Assembly (NCBI GenBank): GCA_964606895.1
Contig: CAZSHX010000086.1
Coordinates: 1-18,010, forward strand
Direction of reading: 5' to 3'
DNA length: 18,010 nucleotides
Source of the DNA: CAZSHX01 sp964606895
GTDB lineage: Bacteria > Bacteroidota > Ignavibacteria > Kapaibacteriales > UBA2268
Part shown: one piece after another, positions 1 to 7,848 of the stretch
How positions within the stretch are numbered: the stretch's first letter is position 1
Layout of the letters: the number at the start of each line of letters is the position of its first letter
The notes under the pieces: generated by a model
What the model was told of the DNA's origin: nothing
The model's input: only the letters and a program-made list of their open reading frames with translations
The model's database searches: none
Made by a program: the position numbers and the translations under genes

Positions 1-2
1 TG

Positions 3-215
3 ACAATCAAAGCTAACAGGTTTGTTTACGGCATGGTCAGGTCTTTGGTCGGGGCAATGCTCGATGCCGCCCGAGGTAAAAGAACTATTGCCGAACTCGA
101 AGAATCACTAGTTAAGAAAGACCGAGCCTTCTCAAACTCATTAGCTCCTGCAAAGGGTTTAATTCTTGAACATGTTGATTATGGGTTTGAACTGTTTAAA
201 AAAGATAAAGAATAA
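3..215 (+). CDS. truA: tRNA pseudouridine synthase A, C-terminal part (gene runs in from the left)
   Basis: The reading frame is open from the left edge and ends with TAA at 213-215. The visible 70 residues match the C-terminal end of TruA, the enzyme that isomerises U38-U40 in the anticodon stem-loop of tRNAs. Recognisable pieces are the ANRFVYGMVRSLVGAML stretch, then a charged ARGKRTIAELEE helix, then the SLAPAKGLIL segment close to the end. The asymmetric order and spacing of these pieces is typical of the family. The catalytic aspartate lies upstream, outside the window. An ATG at 33 is internal, not the start. A terminator-like hairpin follows directly, so the gene probably ends its transcription unit here. 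Family assignment is by recognition of the conserved C-terminus only. Confidence 0.85.
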   Translation, partial: TIKANRFVYGMVRSLVGAMLDAARGKRTIAELEESLVKKDRAFSNSLAPAKGLILEHVDYGFELFKKDKE

Positions 216-219
216 AAAA

Positions 220-247
220 AATCCGAGATTCTTGCAAATCCCGGATT
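220..247 (+). terminator. Terminator-like hairpin after truA
   Basis: AATCCGAGAT at 220-229 pairs with ATCCCGGATT at 238-247, a 10-bp stem with one A-C mismatch and an 8-base loop. It starts five bases after the truA stop. The plus-strand tail is only moderately T-rich (CTTCTCTATCTT). The A-run at 214-221 would supply a T-tract on the other strand. Confidence 0.6.
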
Positions 248-592
248 CTTCTCTATCTTGATATATTTACCCTTATACAAAAATTGAGATTATTAGTTCA
301 TCCCAAAAAATGAAGAATTATTTGTAACAGTCAATACTTTCTCAAACAAAAAGAGTTTTTTCAGATCTAAATAGTTGTAAGATATTATGAATCTGAGGCT
401 TCATTTATGAGTTTGCAAAATTATTCATTGATTTTAGATTAACGGAAAATGTATATTCAATTCGTTTTCCGAAATGATAATAATCATCATCTCAATAAGT
501 GTTCAGAAAGATTTCCGCCCTATTAGAAGCTACAGCTTCCAACAATGAATATGTGAACGAACATGGAAATTAGCACACGCAAAATTTAAAAT
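248..592. other. Gene-poor intergenic stretch
   Basis: I see no convincing gene here on either strand. Two inverted repeats stand out: CGGAAAATG at 443-451 with CGTTTTCCG at 463-471 (9 pairs including one G-U), and GAAGC at 526-530 with GCTTC at 535-539 around a 4-base loop. Neither is followed by a T-run, and I cannot assign a role. Confidence 0.5.
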
Positions 593-626
593 ATTGAGAC
601 AATCTTATCTTTTTTTCTTAAATTTG
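593..626 (+). promoter_or_regulatory. Predicted Bacteroidetes-type promoter for the TolC-family gene
   Basis: TAAATTTG at 619-626 matches the TAnnTTTG -7 element exactly. An imperfect -33 element, ATTG, lies at 593-596 with a 22-base spacer. Transcription would start near 633, which supports translation from the ATG at 660 rather than the in-frame TTG at 594. Confidence 0.45.
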
Positions 627-659
627 TTTCTTGATAAATTCAAAATCAAAAAGAATGAA

Positions 660-1934
660 ATGAAAAAATTTATTACAATATTCCTGTTTACTGTTACTTC
701 GGTACTTTTTGCAGAAAATCTTACTTTGGAAACTTGCTATAAGCTTTCAAAAGAAAATTATCCGACAATAAAGCAACTCAAGAATTATCAAATTATTGCT
801 CAGCTTAGAGTTTCAAATCTCAACACAGCATATTATCCTGAAATTCAACTTGTCGGGCAGGCTCAGTATCAATCTGATGTTACAAAGGTTGAACTGAATT
901 TTCCCACGATTATTCCAGGGTTTAAAATGCCGACATTACCCGAACAGAAAAAAGACCAATACAAAATCGGTTTCAATATCAATCAGTTAATCTGGGATGG
1001 AGGCATTGTTTCAAACCAAAAAGATTTGGAACTTGCACAAGCTGAACTCAACAAACAAAATGTAGAAACAGATTTATTCAGTCTCAAACAAAGAGTTAAT
1101 GATGCTTTTTTTACAACTCTTCTTCTGCAAAAGAAAATCAAGATTCTTGAAGAATCCAAAAATGATTTAACAGAAAGATTAAAAACAATCAAGGTTAAAG
1201 TTGATGCCGGAGCAATCCTTTCGACCAATGCATCAATAATTTCAGCCGAGATTCTGAAATTAGAGCAGAATATATCTGAATTATCCGCTTCATCACAAAC
1301 TATGCTTCAGGTTTTGGGTGAACTGATTAATAAGAATCTTAACGATGAAATTACTCTTGAAATGCCGGCTATATCTATTGAAAACGGCAAAAGTAAAAGA
1401 CCTGAATTTGAAACTTTCCGCTTATCAAAAGAAAATCTTGAAAGAACTAAAAGCTTGGTTGATTCAAAAAATAATCCCAAGTTCTCAGCCTTTGTTCAGG
1501 CTATGTACGGCAGACCCGGACTGAATATGTTCGACAACACATTTCAGCCATTCTATGTTGCAGGATTAAAAGCAAGTTGGAATGTTTGGAACTGGAATAC
1601 AGCTAACCGAGAAACCCAGATTCTTGACCAGCAAAAGGAAATCCTGACCTCACAGGAGGAAGCGTTTTCAAAAAATCTTAACATTGCAGGACATAAATAT
1701 CTGAATGATATTGAAAGGTTAATGTCCGCAATAGATAAAGACAAGCAAATCATTGAGTTAAGAGAATCTATTGTTTCTCAGGTATCAAACCAACTCGATA
1801 ACGGAGCAATTACTTCAACTGAATATATTAGCGAATTCACTCAAAAATCAATTGCAAAATTAAATCTCGAAACCCATAAAATCGAGATGGAACAAGCAAA
1901 AGCGGCATATTATACATTATTGGGTTTGGAATAA
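660..1934 (+). CDS. TolC-family outer membrane efflux protein
   Basis: A 424-residue protein with an N-terminal signal peptide (MKKFITIFLFTVTSVLFA, then ENLTLETCYKLSKENYP). The LTLETCYKLSKENYPTIK opening and the long amphipathic helical stretches fit the outer membrane efflux protein family, whose trimers form the outer-membrane channel of type I secretion and RND-type pumps. The repeated half-structure is suggested by two helical blocks around residues 120-230 and 320-424. An aromatic, beta-rich stretch containing YVAGLKASWNVWNWN lies near residues 300-315. The open frame extends upstream to a TTG at 594, but the signal peptide and predicted promoter both favour 660. No periplasmic adaptor or inner-membrane pump gene is adjacent, so the substrate cannot be inferred. 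The cobalamin promoter begins only four bases after the stop. Confidence 0.85.
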   Translation: MKKFITIFLFTVTSVLFAENLTLETCYKLSKENYPTIKQLKNYQIIAQLRVSNLNTAYYPEIQLVGQAQYQSDVTKVELNFPTIIPGFKMPTLPEQKKDQYKIGFNINQLIWDGGIVSNQKDLELAQAELNKQNVETDLFSLKQRVNDAFFTTLLLQKKIKILEESKNDLTERLKTIKVKVDAGAILSTNASIISAEILKLEQNISELSASSQTMLQVLGELINKNLNDEITLEMPAISIENGKSKRPEFETFRLSKENLERTKSLVDSKNNPKFSAFVQAMYGRPGLNMFDNTFQPFYVAGLKASWNVWNWNTANRETQILDQQKEILTSQEEAFSKNLNIAGHKYLNDIERLMSAIDKDKQIIELRESIVSQVSNQLDNGAITSTEYISEFTQKSIAKLNLETHKIEMEQAKAAYYTLLGLE

Positions 1935-1937
1935 TAC

Positions 1938-1968
1938 TTTGAAGTTTCAAAATAATTAGATAAATTTG
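1938..1968 (+). promoter_or_regulatory. Predicted promoter of the cobalamin-uptake operon
   Basis: TTTG at 1938-1941 and TAAATTTG at 1961-1968 are separated by 19 bases. This matches the Bacteroidetes -33/-7 promoter pattern at consensus spacing. The expected transcription start, around 1973-1975, falls exactly at the 5' edge of the riboswitch. Confidence 0.7.
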
Positions 1969-1972
1969 TGTA

Positions 1973-2160
1973 CCACGTTTCGGGTGTTCCGAATATTTCG
2001 GAAATAATAGGGAATCAGGTGAAATTCCTGAGCGGTTGCGCCGCTGTAATGGGATACGAACTTTCCTGAGCCAAACTGAATTGGCAATCAGCCACTGGAA
2101 AAATTTTTCCGGGAAGGCGGAAAGTAAGGACGACCCCTAAGTCAGAAGACCTGCCTGAAA
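1973..2160 (+). promoter_or_regulatory. Cobalamin (B12) riboswitch
   Basis: The aptamer landmarks occur in order. There is a TTCCGAA/TTCGGAA arm at about 1987-2003, then the GGGAATCAGGTGAAATTCC segment near 2010, and GCGGTTGCGCCGCTGTAATGGG around 2032-2053. CAGCCACTGG sits at about 2089-2098, and GGAAGGCGG plus AAGTAAGGACGACCCC precede the B12 box AGTCAGAAGACCTGCC (ending at 2155). These are the most conserved parts of the cobalamin riboswitch family, which binds adenosyl- or other cobalamins and shuts off downstream genes when the vitamin is plentiful. It lies directly upstream of a four-gene operon that includes a TonB-dependent receptor, the classic target. Exact 5' and 3' edges are approximate. 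Confidence 0.95.
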
Positions 2161-2371
2161 TGCTCATTGTATTGAAGTTTTCTCTAAGTTAATAAAATTT
2201 AGAGATATAAACTGCATGAAATCTGCGACAACAGATTTAATGAGGAAATTGATTGAGTTTTTCAACCGATTCTTTGTGTTTTAAATGCACAAAGCAAGAT
2301 TGAGCAATCCACCATTCATTTTCCCCGTTGTTTAAATTACAATTTTTTTTAGTTTTATTTCAGGGGAATTT
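2161..2371 (+). promoter_or_regulatory. Riboswitch expression platform with stacked hairpins and possible SD sequestration
   Basis: The leader between the B12 box and the first gene holds several inverted repeats. TCTCTAAGTT at 2181-2190 pairs with AATTTAGAGA at 2196-2205. AAATCTG at 2219-2225 pairs with CAGATTT at 2232-2238. CTTTGTG at 2272-2278 pairs with CACAAAG at 2288-2294. None is followed by a proper T-run, which argues against an intrinsic terminator. TTCCCC at 2321-2326 is the exact complement of GGGGAA at 2363-2368, which contains the Shine-Dalgarno sequence three bases before the ATG at 2372. Translational control by hiding this site is therefore plausible, but inferred from base pairing only. 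Confidence 0.5.
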
Positions 2372-3745
2372 ATGAAAAAAGTCCTTATACTCTCTGTTTT
2401 ATCAATTATATTTGCTATAACTGGAAATTCTCAACCGTTTTCCTACATGATGGATTTGCCTGTCGGTGTTCAGCCGATGGGAGTTGTCTGCGACGAAGTT
2501 AATAAAGTAAATCATATTTTTTGTGCAGGATATGATGCCAATTTCAACGGTATCAAGGACAGTGGCGACGTTAATCCTTCCTGGTGGTCAATGCCCGCCT
2601 TGGGTTATTTATCTTTTTATGGTGAAAATGACAAGACACCTAAAAAGCTTCGCGATTTCGAATTTGGTTCATGGGACTTTTTTGCTCCCTTCAATCCAGG
2701 TATATACAAAAATGAGGATGAAAAAACAGCAAAAATATATATCAGTCAGTTCGGCAGAATCCGTGCTTACGATATGGCAACAGGCGATCTGCTTGACGAT
2801 ACGGTTGCAAAATATAGTCCAACGGCTATTTATTCTTCAAAGGATTCTTTAATATTCAGTGTTCGCAGTTACGGGACCTCGGATATAGTTTACATTTTTG
2901 ATTTAAAAACCAAGCAAGTGATTGATTCTATTCATTCAGGGATAAATGTTCAGAAAGTTCAACCAATCGAAAACGGGATTGTTATTTTGAATGAGGGGGT
3001 GTATGGAGTAGGGGATTCTAAGCTGATAATAGCTGGTCATAATGCAAATCAATGGGATACAACAGGCATTCTGCTTGGAAACGGAGCAAATGATTTTGAT
3101 ATATTTAACGGAAGAATCGTTGTTGCAATGAATGGTTCTCACGAAATTAAAGTTATAAGTATTGCCGAAAAAAAGATAATCAAAACTATTAATGTTGGGA
3201 CAACAGGCTATGATGGACCAAGAACAATCAGGTTTTATCATGAGTATCAGGGTAATCAATCTTCTGATGTTGTCGGAGTTACAACATATTCGGGGGATAT
3301 TAGATTTTTCAATATTTCAACAGGCAATCTGATCGTAAAATTAGATACTTACGGCAAGGCAGAAGGCTTTGATATTCAGGGATATACTTATCTGATTGTT
3401 GCAAACCAATTTGGAAAAGGTTTATACACACCCGACAGTTCAATCAGTATATTTTCTACTCCTCAATCAGTTGATGATTATCAGAAAACAAGTGCAATCA
3501 GACTGTACCCAAATCCTTCATCGGATATTATCAATATTGACCTCACGGAAAATATCGGAAGTATTGAAAGAGCAAGTATTTTCAGTACGAACGGGATATT
3601 GGTAGCAGAAGTTAATCTAAAAAATATAGACTCCGACAATATAACTATTTCTCTGAAAGATTATAATTTACCATCAGGAAAATATTTTGTTAAGCTTCAA
3701 GGAATGCTGAAATCAGTCAATACAGAAGTTAATTACATTAAATAG
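2372..3745 (+). CDS. Secreted beta-propeller protein with type IX secretion sorting tail, in the B12 operon
   Basis: A 457-residue protein with a cleavable signal peptide (MKKVLILSVLSIIFAITGNSQ). Residues about 25-370 look like a YncE/YVTN-type beta-propeller. Repeated short beta segments include KIYISQFGRIRAYDMATGDLL, DIVYIFDLKTKQVIDSI, HEIKVISIAEKKIIKTINVG and GDIRFFNISTGNLIVKL. The last ~80 residues, beginning at IRLYPNPSSDIINIDL and containing LPSGKYFVKL, form a Por-type (type A) T9SS sorting domain, which directs outer-membrane translocation and surface attachment. The GGGGA ribosome site and ATG start are clear. It is the first gene under the cobalamin riboswitch, with the TonB receptor 12 bases downstream. 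A cobamide-binding surface role analogous to BtuG propellers is inferred from context and fold; no ligand residues are identified. The stop is TAG. Confidence 0.8.
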   Translation: MKKVLILSVLSIIFAITGNSQPFSYMMDLPVGVQPMGVVCDEVNKVNHIFCAGYDANFNGIKDSGDVNPSWWSMPALGYLSFYGENDKTPKKLRDFEFGSWDFFAPFNPGIYKNEDEKTAKIYISQFGRIRAYDMATGDLLDDTVAKYSPTAIYSSKDSLIFSVRSYGTSDIVYIFDLKTKQVIDSIHSGINVQKVQPIENGIVILNEGVYGVGDSKLIIAGHNANQWDTTGILLGNGANDFDIFNGRIVVAMNGSHEIKVISIAEKKIIKTINVGTTGYDGPRTIRFYHEYQGNQSSDVVGVTTYSGDIRFFNISTGNLIVKLDTYGKAEGFDIQGYTYLIVANQFGKGLYTPDSSISIFSTPQSVDDYQKTSAIRLYPNPSSDIINIDLTENIGSIERASIFSTNGILVAEVNLKNIDSDNITISLKDYNLPSGKYFVKLQGMLKSVNTEVNYIK

Positions 3746-3757
3746 AATTAAATTGAA

Positions 3758-5770
3758 GTGAGATATACAATTTATATATATAAATTTTACTTTTTCAACA
3801 ACCTCCTTACATTACAGGAAATTGGAAGAATATTAATATATTTGATATTCTCACTAACTCTACTTTTATCAATGAATAATAAACTTATATCAAAAAATTT
3901 CAGCGATTCTGTTCTTAAAAAATTTCCTGATGTAATTGTTACTTCAGACAGAGAACCTGAGAACAAAACTTTGAAGTATTTTTCTGTTTCGTTCATTGAT
4001 AACAAGCAATTTCAGATGATTAATCCTGCTCAGATTTCCGAGATTTTATCTTTAGCAACAGGAATTTACATTCGTAATTACGGAGGATTGGGCGGAATGA
4101 AAACCATTTCGCTATTGGGTGGAACTCCCTCACAAACGAATATTATGCTTGATGGAATTCCCCTAAACAGCATACAAAATGGAATGCTTGATTTATCTGT
4201 CGTTCCATCTTCATTAATCAACAGTATTGAAGTATCTCGTGGTGGTGCATCCGCACTTTTTGGCGGCAATTCAATAACAGGTTCTGTCAATTTGAAAACC
4301 ATTAATAATTCTGATAAATCAACTATCTCGGCAAACGTAGGGTATGGTTCTTTTGGTGAAACATCATCCGGGATAACAGCTGTCAAGCCTATAGGTAATT
4401 ATTTTGTAAATGGTTTTGTTGACTATTTATCCTCTAAAGGCGATTTCCAATTCGAAACTGAGCAATTCGGAGAAAAGATTATAGCCAAAAGACAAAATGG
4501 AGACTTTAGAAATTTATCTGCTTCAGTTTCTTTAAGCAATAAATCGAATATTTGGAATTTCATTTCTCGTGTAATTGTCAGAAACACTTCCCGTGGTGTT
4601 CCGGGAGTAGTTATTCAGGGACATATCGAATCTTCCGATGCAAGACTTGACGAAAATGAATTAATGGTTTACATTAAAAATTCTATTGTTTTGGATAGCA
4701 TTTCTGATTTAAATATGAATATCTTTGCCAAGTTCAACGATTTGGATTTCAAAGACAGCAGTTATTCTTTTATTTTCAATCAGGGAAAAAGCAACTTCTT
4801 TTCAAAAGATTTTGGAATTAATTCATCGTTCACATTCAAGTCAACCAATTCAGAAAATGAGATTGGTGCCTGCTATTCTTTTTCAACTCTTAATGGTTCT
4901 GAATTGCAGAAGAGTACTTCAAACTATGTTTCAAGGAGTACATTATCATTATCTCTAAAGTCTGATTACAGATTGCTTGAAATATCAGGAACCGAGTGGT
5001 ATTCTGTTTTTGCTACACGGCTCGACTGGATTAGTGAAATTGGCTCTGCTATTTCACCATTAGCAGGAATAATTATAAAAAGTACAACTTATCCTGTTCA
5101 GTTCAAAACCAATGTTTCATTCAATTTCCGTCCGCCAAGTTTTAACGAACTTTATTATCTTGATTACGGAAATTCAAATTTGAAACCGGAAAAATCTTCT
5201 TCATTCAATGCCGGTCTTTCATGGAAACCATTTGATTTTCTTTTTGGAGAAATTGATGGATTTTTTACTTTAACAAAAGATAGAATAGTCTCGGTTCAGA
5301 AAAGTCCCATACTAACTTCTGCCCTAAATTACGGCCAAGTTATCTCCAAAGGAATAAATTTTTCGGGTGGATATAAAATCATCAGGGACTTATTGAATCT
5401 GAATTTCAGTTATACTCTTCAAACTACAACAGACGAAACAGAAAATTCAACTACAAAAGGAAAACTTCTGCCTTACATACCAAGTGAAATCATTTCCGGA
5501 ATGATTGTTTTTTCTTATTCGGATATAAATGCAGGCACAGATTTTCAATATTCAAGTTTTCGGTATTCAATGCCCGATAACGCTTATGAGTCAATTTTAC
5601 CGTCTTATTTAATTTTGAATGCTTTTATCAACAAAAAAATTAAACTTAAAAGCTCGTTTTTAACTTTAAGAATTGATGCTTTGAATATTACAGATAAAAG
5701 ATATTCAGTTATTTTAAACTACCCCATGCCCGGAAGAATGTTCCGTGCAGGATTATCATTCAATTATTAA
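3758..5770 (+). CDS. btuB: TonB-dependent outer-membrane cobalamin receptor, BtuB-like
   Basis: About 670 residues with a plug domain and a 22-strand-type barrel. PDVIVTSDRE near residue 58 resembles a TonB box. The plug shows QISEILSLATGIYIRNYGG, an IMLDGIPLNS motif and SINSIEVSRGGASALFGGNSITGSVNL-like elements around residues 87-185. The C-terminus contains DALNITDKRYSVILNYPMPGR and ends in FNY, with the terminal aromatic residue expected of outer-membrane barrels. Receptors of this type import cobamides using TonB-ExbBD energy. The substrate is assigned from the riboswitch upstream and the propeller neighbours rather than from binding residues. The start is uncertain: the GTG at 3758 gives an unusually long N-terminus before the hydrophobic stretch (ILIYLIFSLTLLL), and no good ribosome site precedes it. 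The stop overlaps the next ATG. Confidence 0.85.
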   Translation: MRYTIYIYKFYFFNNLLTLQEIGRILIYLIFSLTLLLSMNNKLISKNFSDSVLKKFPDVIVTSDREPENKTLKYFSVSFIDNKQFQMINPAQISEILSLATGIYIRNYGGLGGMKTISLLGGTPSQTNIMLDGIPLNSIQNGMLDLSVVPSSLINSIEVSRGGASALFGGNSITGSVNLKTINNSDKSTISANVGYGSFGETSSGITAVKPIGNYFVNGFVDYLSSKGDFQFETEQFGEKIIAKRQNGDFRNLSASVSLSNKSNIWNFISRVIVRNTSRGVPGVVIQGHIESSDARLDENELMVYIKNSIVLDSISDLNMNIFAKFNDLDFKDSSYSFIFNQGKSNFFSKDFGINSSFTFKSTNSENEIGACYSFSTLNGSELQKSTSNYVSRSTLSLSLKSDYRLLEISGTEWYSVFATRLDWISEIGSAISPLAGIIIKSTTYPVQFKTNVSFNFRPPSFNELYYLDYGNSNLKPEKSSSFNAGLSWKPFDFLFGEIDGFFTLTKDRIVSVQKSPILTSALNYGQVISKGINFSGGYKIIRDLLNLNFSYTLQTTTDETENSTTKGKLLPYIPSEIISGMIVFSYSDINAGTDFQYSSFRYSMPDNAYESILPSYLILNAFINKKIKLKSSFLTLRIDALNITDKRYSVILNYPMPGRMFRAGLSFNY

Positions 5771-6684
5771 TGAGTCAACATTTAATGAAATATAAAATCA
5801 TCATAATAATATTTTCCTTTTTAGTTTCATTTTCTGGAATGAAGGCTGAGGATTTTATTCAAAAAGGAATTGACACAGTTTTTTCTTTCAAACCAGGCGA
5901 AGGGCAAAACTCTGGTCAAAGTTCTGAATATTTTCCTAAAAATATCTTTGGTTTACCCGATACACTGGCAAGAGAGGACTTCCAGTCATCAACTCCTGAA
6001 AATATTCTTTCTCTTGGTTTAGGCGGTGAAATAATCGTCGGTTTCAAGGATTTTGTCATTACAGATGGTCCGGGATCCGATTTCACCATATTCGAAAACG
6101 CATTTAAAAATCCTGCCACAGGAAATATATTTGCTGAGCCGGGATTAGTTTCAGTTAGCCAAGATGGAATTAATTTCATTGACTTTCCCTTCGATTCATT
6201 ATCATTGAAGGGTTGTGCCGGCATCACACCTACTTATGGGAACAAAAATCCATTTAATCCGCAAGAAAGCGGCGGTGACAAATTTGATCTTGCTGATATT
6301 GGATTAAATTCTATCAAATACATTAAAATCAAAGATATATGCAAGATGATACTTGACAATCCGAATCATCCGTTTTACGACCCGATAATTACTGGTTTTG
6401 ACTTGGATGCTGTTGTTGGTCTGCATTTAACAGAAGAAAAACAAACAGCTTCAGTAGGTTCAAGCTTACAAGATTATTCAGTCGTTGAAACGGCACTTGA
6501 AATAACCATCAAAACCCAAAATAAAGCATCCGTCAAGATATTCGATTGTTCCGGACAGGAAATTTATTCTACGATTGCTTATGATTTCTTCAAAATTCAA
6601 AAAAGCAATTTTACTTATGGAATCTATTTTTTGCAAATTATTGATGGGCCTAAAATCCAAACTCAAAAGATATTGGTTTATTGA
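5770..6684 (+). CDS. Secreted protein of unrecognised family with T9SS-like tail, in the B12 operon
   Basis: A 304-residue protein, or 299 if the internal ATG at 5785 is used, which starts the signal peptide (KYKIIIIIFSFLVSFSGMKA) more cleanly. The body, about residues 30-220, has a distinctive run: GSDFTIFENAF, then EPGLVSVSQDGINFIDFP, then GGDKFDLADIGLNSIKYIKIKD, and FDLDAVVGLH. This resembles the 'cell surface protein' often found beside BtuB genes in Bacteroidetes, with a discoidin-like flavour, but I cannot name a domain. Residues 235-304 look like a short Por-type tail (ASVKIFDCSGQEI followed by YGIYFLQI and a KILVY end). Its ATG overlaps the receptor stop by one base (TAATG), suggesting translational coupling. 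A role in surface capture of cobamides is inferred from context only. Confidence 0.7.
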   Translation: MSQHLMKYKIIIIIFSFLVSFSGMKAEDFIQKGIDTVFSFKPGEGQNSGQSSEYFPKNIFGLPDTLAREDFQSSTPENILSLGLGGEIIVGFKDFVITDGPGSDFTIFENAFKNPATGNIFAEPGLVSVSQDGINFIDFPFDSLSLKGCAGITPTYGNKNPFNPQESGGDKFDLADIGLNSIKYIKIKDICKMILDNPNHPFYDPIITGFDLDAVVGLHLTEEKQTASVGSSLQDYSVVETALEITIKTQNKASVKIFDCSGQEIYSTIAYDFFKIQKSNFTYGIYFLQIIDGPKIQTQKILVY

Positions 6685-6686
6685 TT

Positions 6687-7772
6687 ATGAAAATAGTTAA
6701 ACAAATATACATTTTTTCATTTTTGCTTCTCAGCATTTTTTTTGCATGTGTAAAGCAACCTTCAGAGCCTGAATTTGTACCCCTGACGGAAGCAAAGAAT
6801 GGTGCGTTTATACTTTGCGAAGGCGTTTGGGGAATGGACAATTCTTCGTTATCAAGATATGATTTCCTTACGCATACCGTCATTTCAGATTTTTATAAAC
6901 TTGCTAATCGCGGTTATCATCTTGGTGATTTGGCTAATGATATAGTCTTAAAAAATGATACGGCTTACATTGCCGTAACTTCTGCAAAAGCTGTTATTTC
7001 AATAAATGTTCGAACAGGAAAATTTCTTGATAGCATGATTCTTACCGGTAATCACGCACCACGAAAAATCTGTATTGTTGACGATGAAAATGCTTTTGTT
7101 TCTGATTTGTACAGCCACTCGGTAATTCAATTCAATCCAAAAACAATGAAATTCATAAAAGAGATTCCCGTTGGACCTGCACCCGAAGGATTGGCAAATT
7201 CCGAGATTTATTTATTTGCGGCAAACTCAGGTTATGGTGACTATCTTGCCGGCAAACCAAAGGCAGGAAGTATTTCGGTTATTGATGTTCTATCCGGGAC
7301 AGAGATTAAAAATATTTATGCCGGTCCAAACATCTCTGAACTGAAAATCAACAAAAAACGGAATTCATTGTTCGCATCATACAAAAATCTTCCTTCCAAA
7401 AAAAATGAAGTTGGGGGAATTATCGAATTTGATTTGAATTCTCTTGTTCAAAAACGCAAATGGGAAACGGTCGTTACCGGTCTTACATTTTCAGCTACTC
7501 AGGATACTTTGTTTTTTCTGAATAAAACCGGAGTTGCTTTTCTCGATTTGAAGATGGAATCACCAAAGATTGAACAATTAATCAATAATCCGAATCCGAA
7601 TGATGTTTGGTATTCTCTTGCTGTTTCGGCTAATGATAACTCTTTCTGGGTAGGGAATGCCCGGAATTATCAGGTAAATGGAGAAATTCTTATTTTCGCA
7701 TTAAACTATCCTTACGGTTTCATTTCCAAATTTGATGTTGGAATAAACCCGAATACAATCATTTTTTATTAA
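6687..7772 (+). CDS. Beta-propeller lipoprotein, BtuG-like candidate cobamide-binding surface protein
   Basis: A 361-residue protein. The N-terminus (MKIVKQIYIFSFLLLSIFFAC) reads as a lipoprotein signal with the acylated cysteine at about residue 21, although the FFAC lipobox is loose. The mature part has repeated propeller-like strands, for example NDTAYIAVTSAKAVISINVRTG, AFVSDLYSHSVIQFNPKTMKFIKEI, GSISVIDVLSGTEIKNIYAG and DNSFWVGNARNYQVNGEILIF. The opening (GAFILCEGVWGMDNSSLSRYD) resembles the DUF5074/YncE-like lipoproteins that include Bacteroides BtuG, a very high-affinity B12-binding partner of BtuB. The frame also opens at a TTG at 6681, overlapping the previous stop, but ATG 6687 gives the better signal peptide. 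Membership of the BtuG group is inferred; the cobamide-contact residues were not checked. Confidence 0.75.
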   Translation: MKIVKQIYIFSFLLLSIFFACVKQPSEPEFVPLTEAKNGAFILCEGVWGMDNSSLSRYDFLTHTVISDFYKLANRGYHLGDLANDIVLKNDTAYIAVTSAKAVISINVRTGKFLDSMILTGNHAPRKICIVDDENAFVSDLYSHSVIQFNPKTMKFIKEIPVGPAPEGLANSEIYLFAANSGYGDYLAGKPKAGSISVIDVLSGTEIKNIYAGPNISELKINKKRNSLFASYKNLPSKKNEVGGIIEFDLNSLVQKRKWETVVTGLTFSATQDTLFFLNKTGVAFLDLKMESPKIEQLINNPNPNDVWYSLAVSANDNSFWVGNARNYQVNGEILIFALNYPYGFISKFDVGINPNTIIFY

Positions 7773-7848
7773 ATATTTCTCCTTTTTCTATGAAAATTTT
7801 GCTAAATTACTTAGTTTTTATTTACATAAACTAATGAAATTCTAATTT

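Noticed and set aside
443..539. Inverted repeats upstream of the TolC gene as a small RNA or attachment site
   Set aside because: No promoter-terminator pair or direct repeats frame them; nothing beyond the pairings supports a function.
594..659. N-terminal extension of the TolC-family protein from TTG 594
   Set aside because: It would put 22 residues before a normal signal peptide and overlap the predicted promoter; ATG 660 is better.
4078..4386. 102-residue minus-strand frame inside the receptor gene
   Set aside because: It is antisense to the conserved TonB plug domain and looks like a shadow frame.
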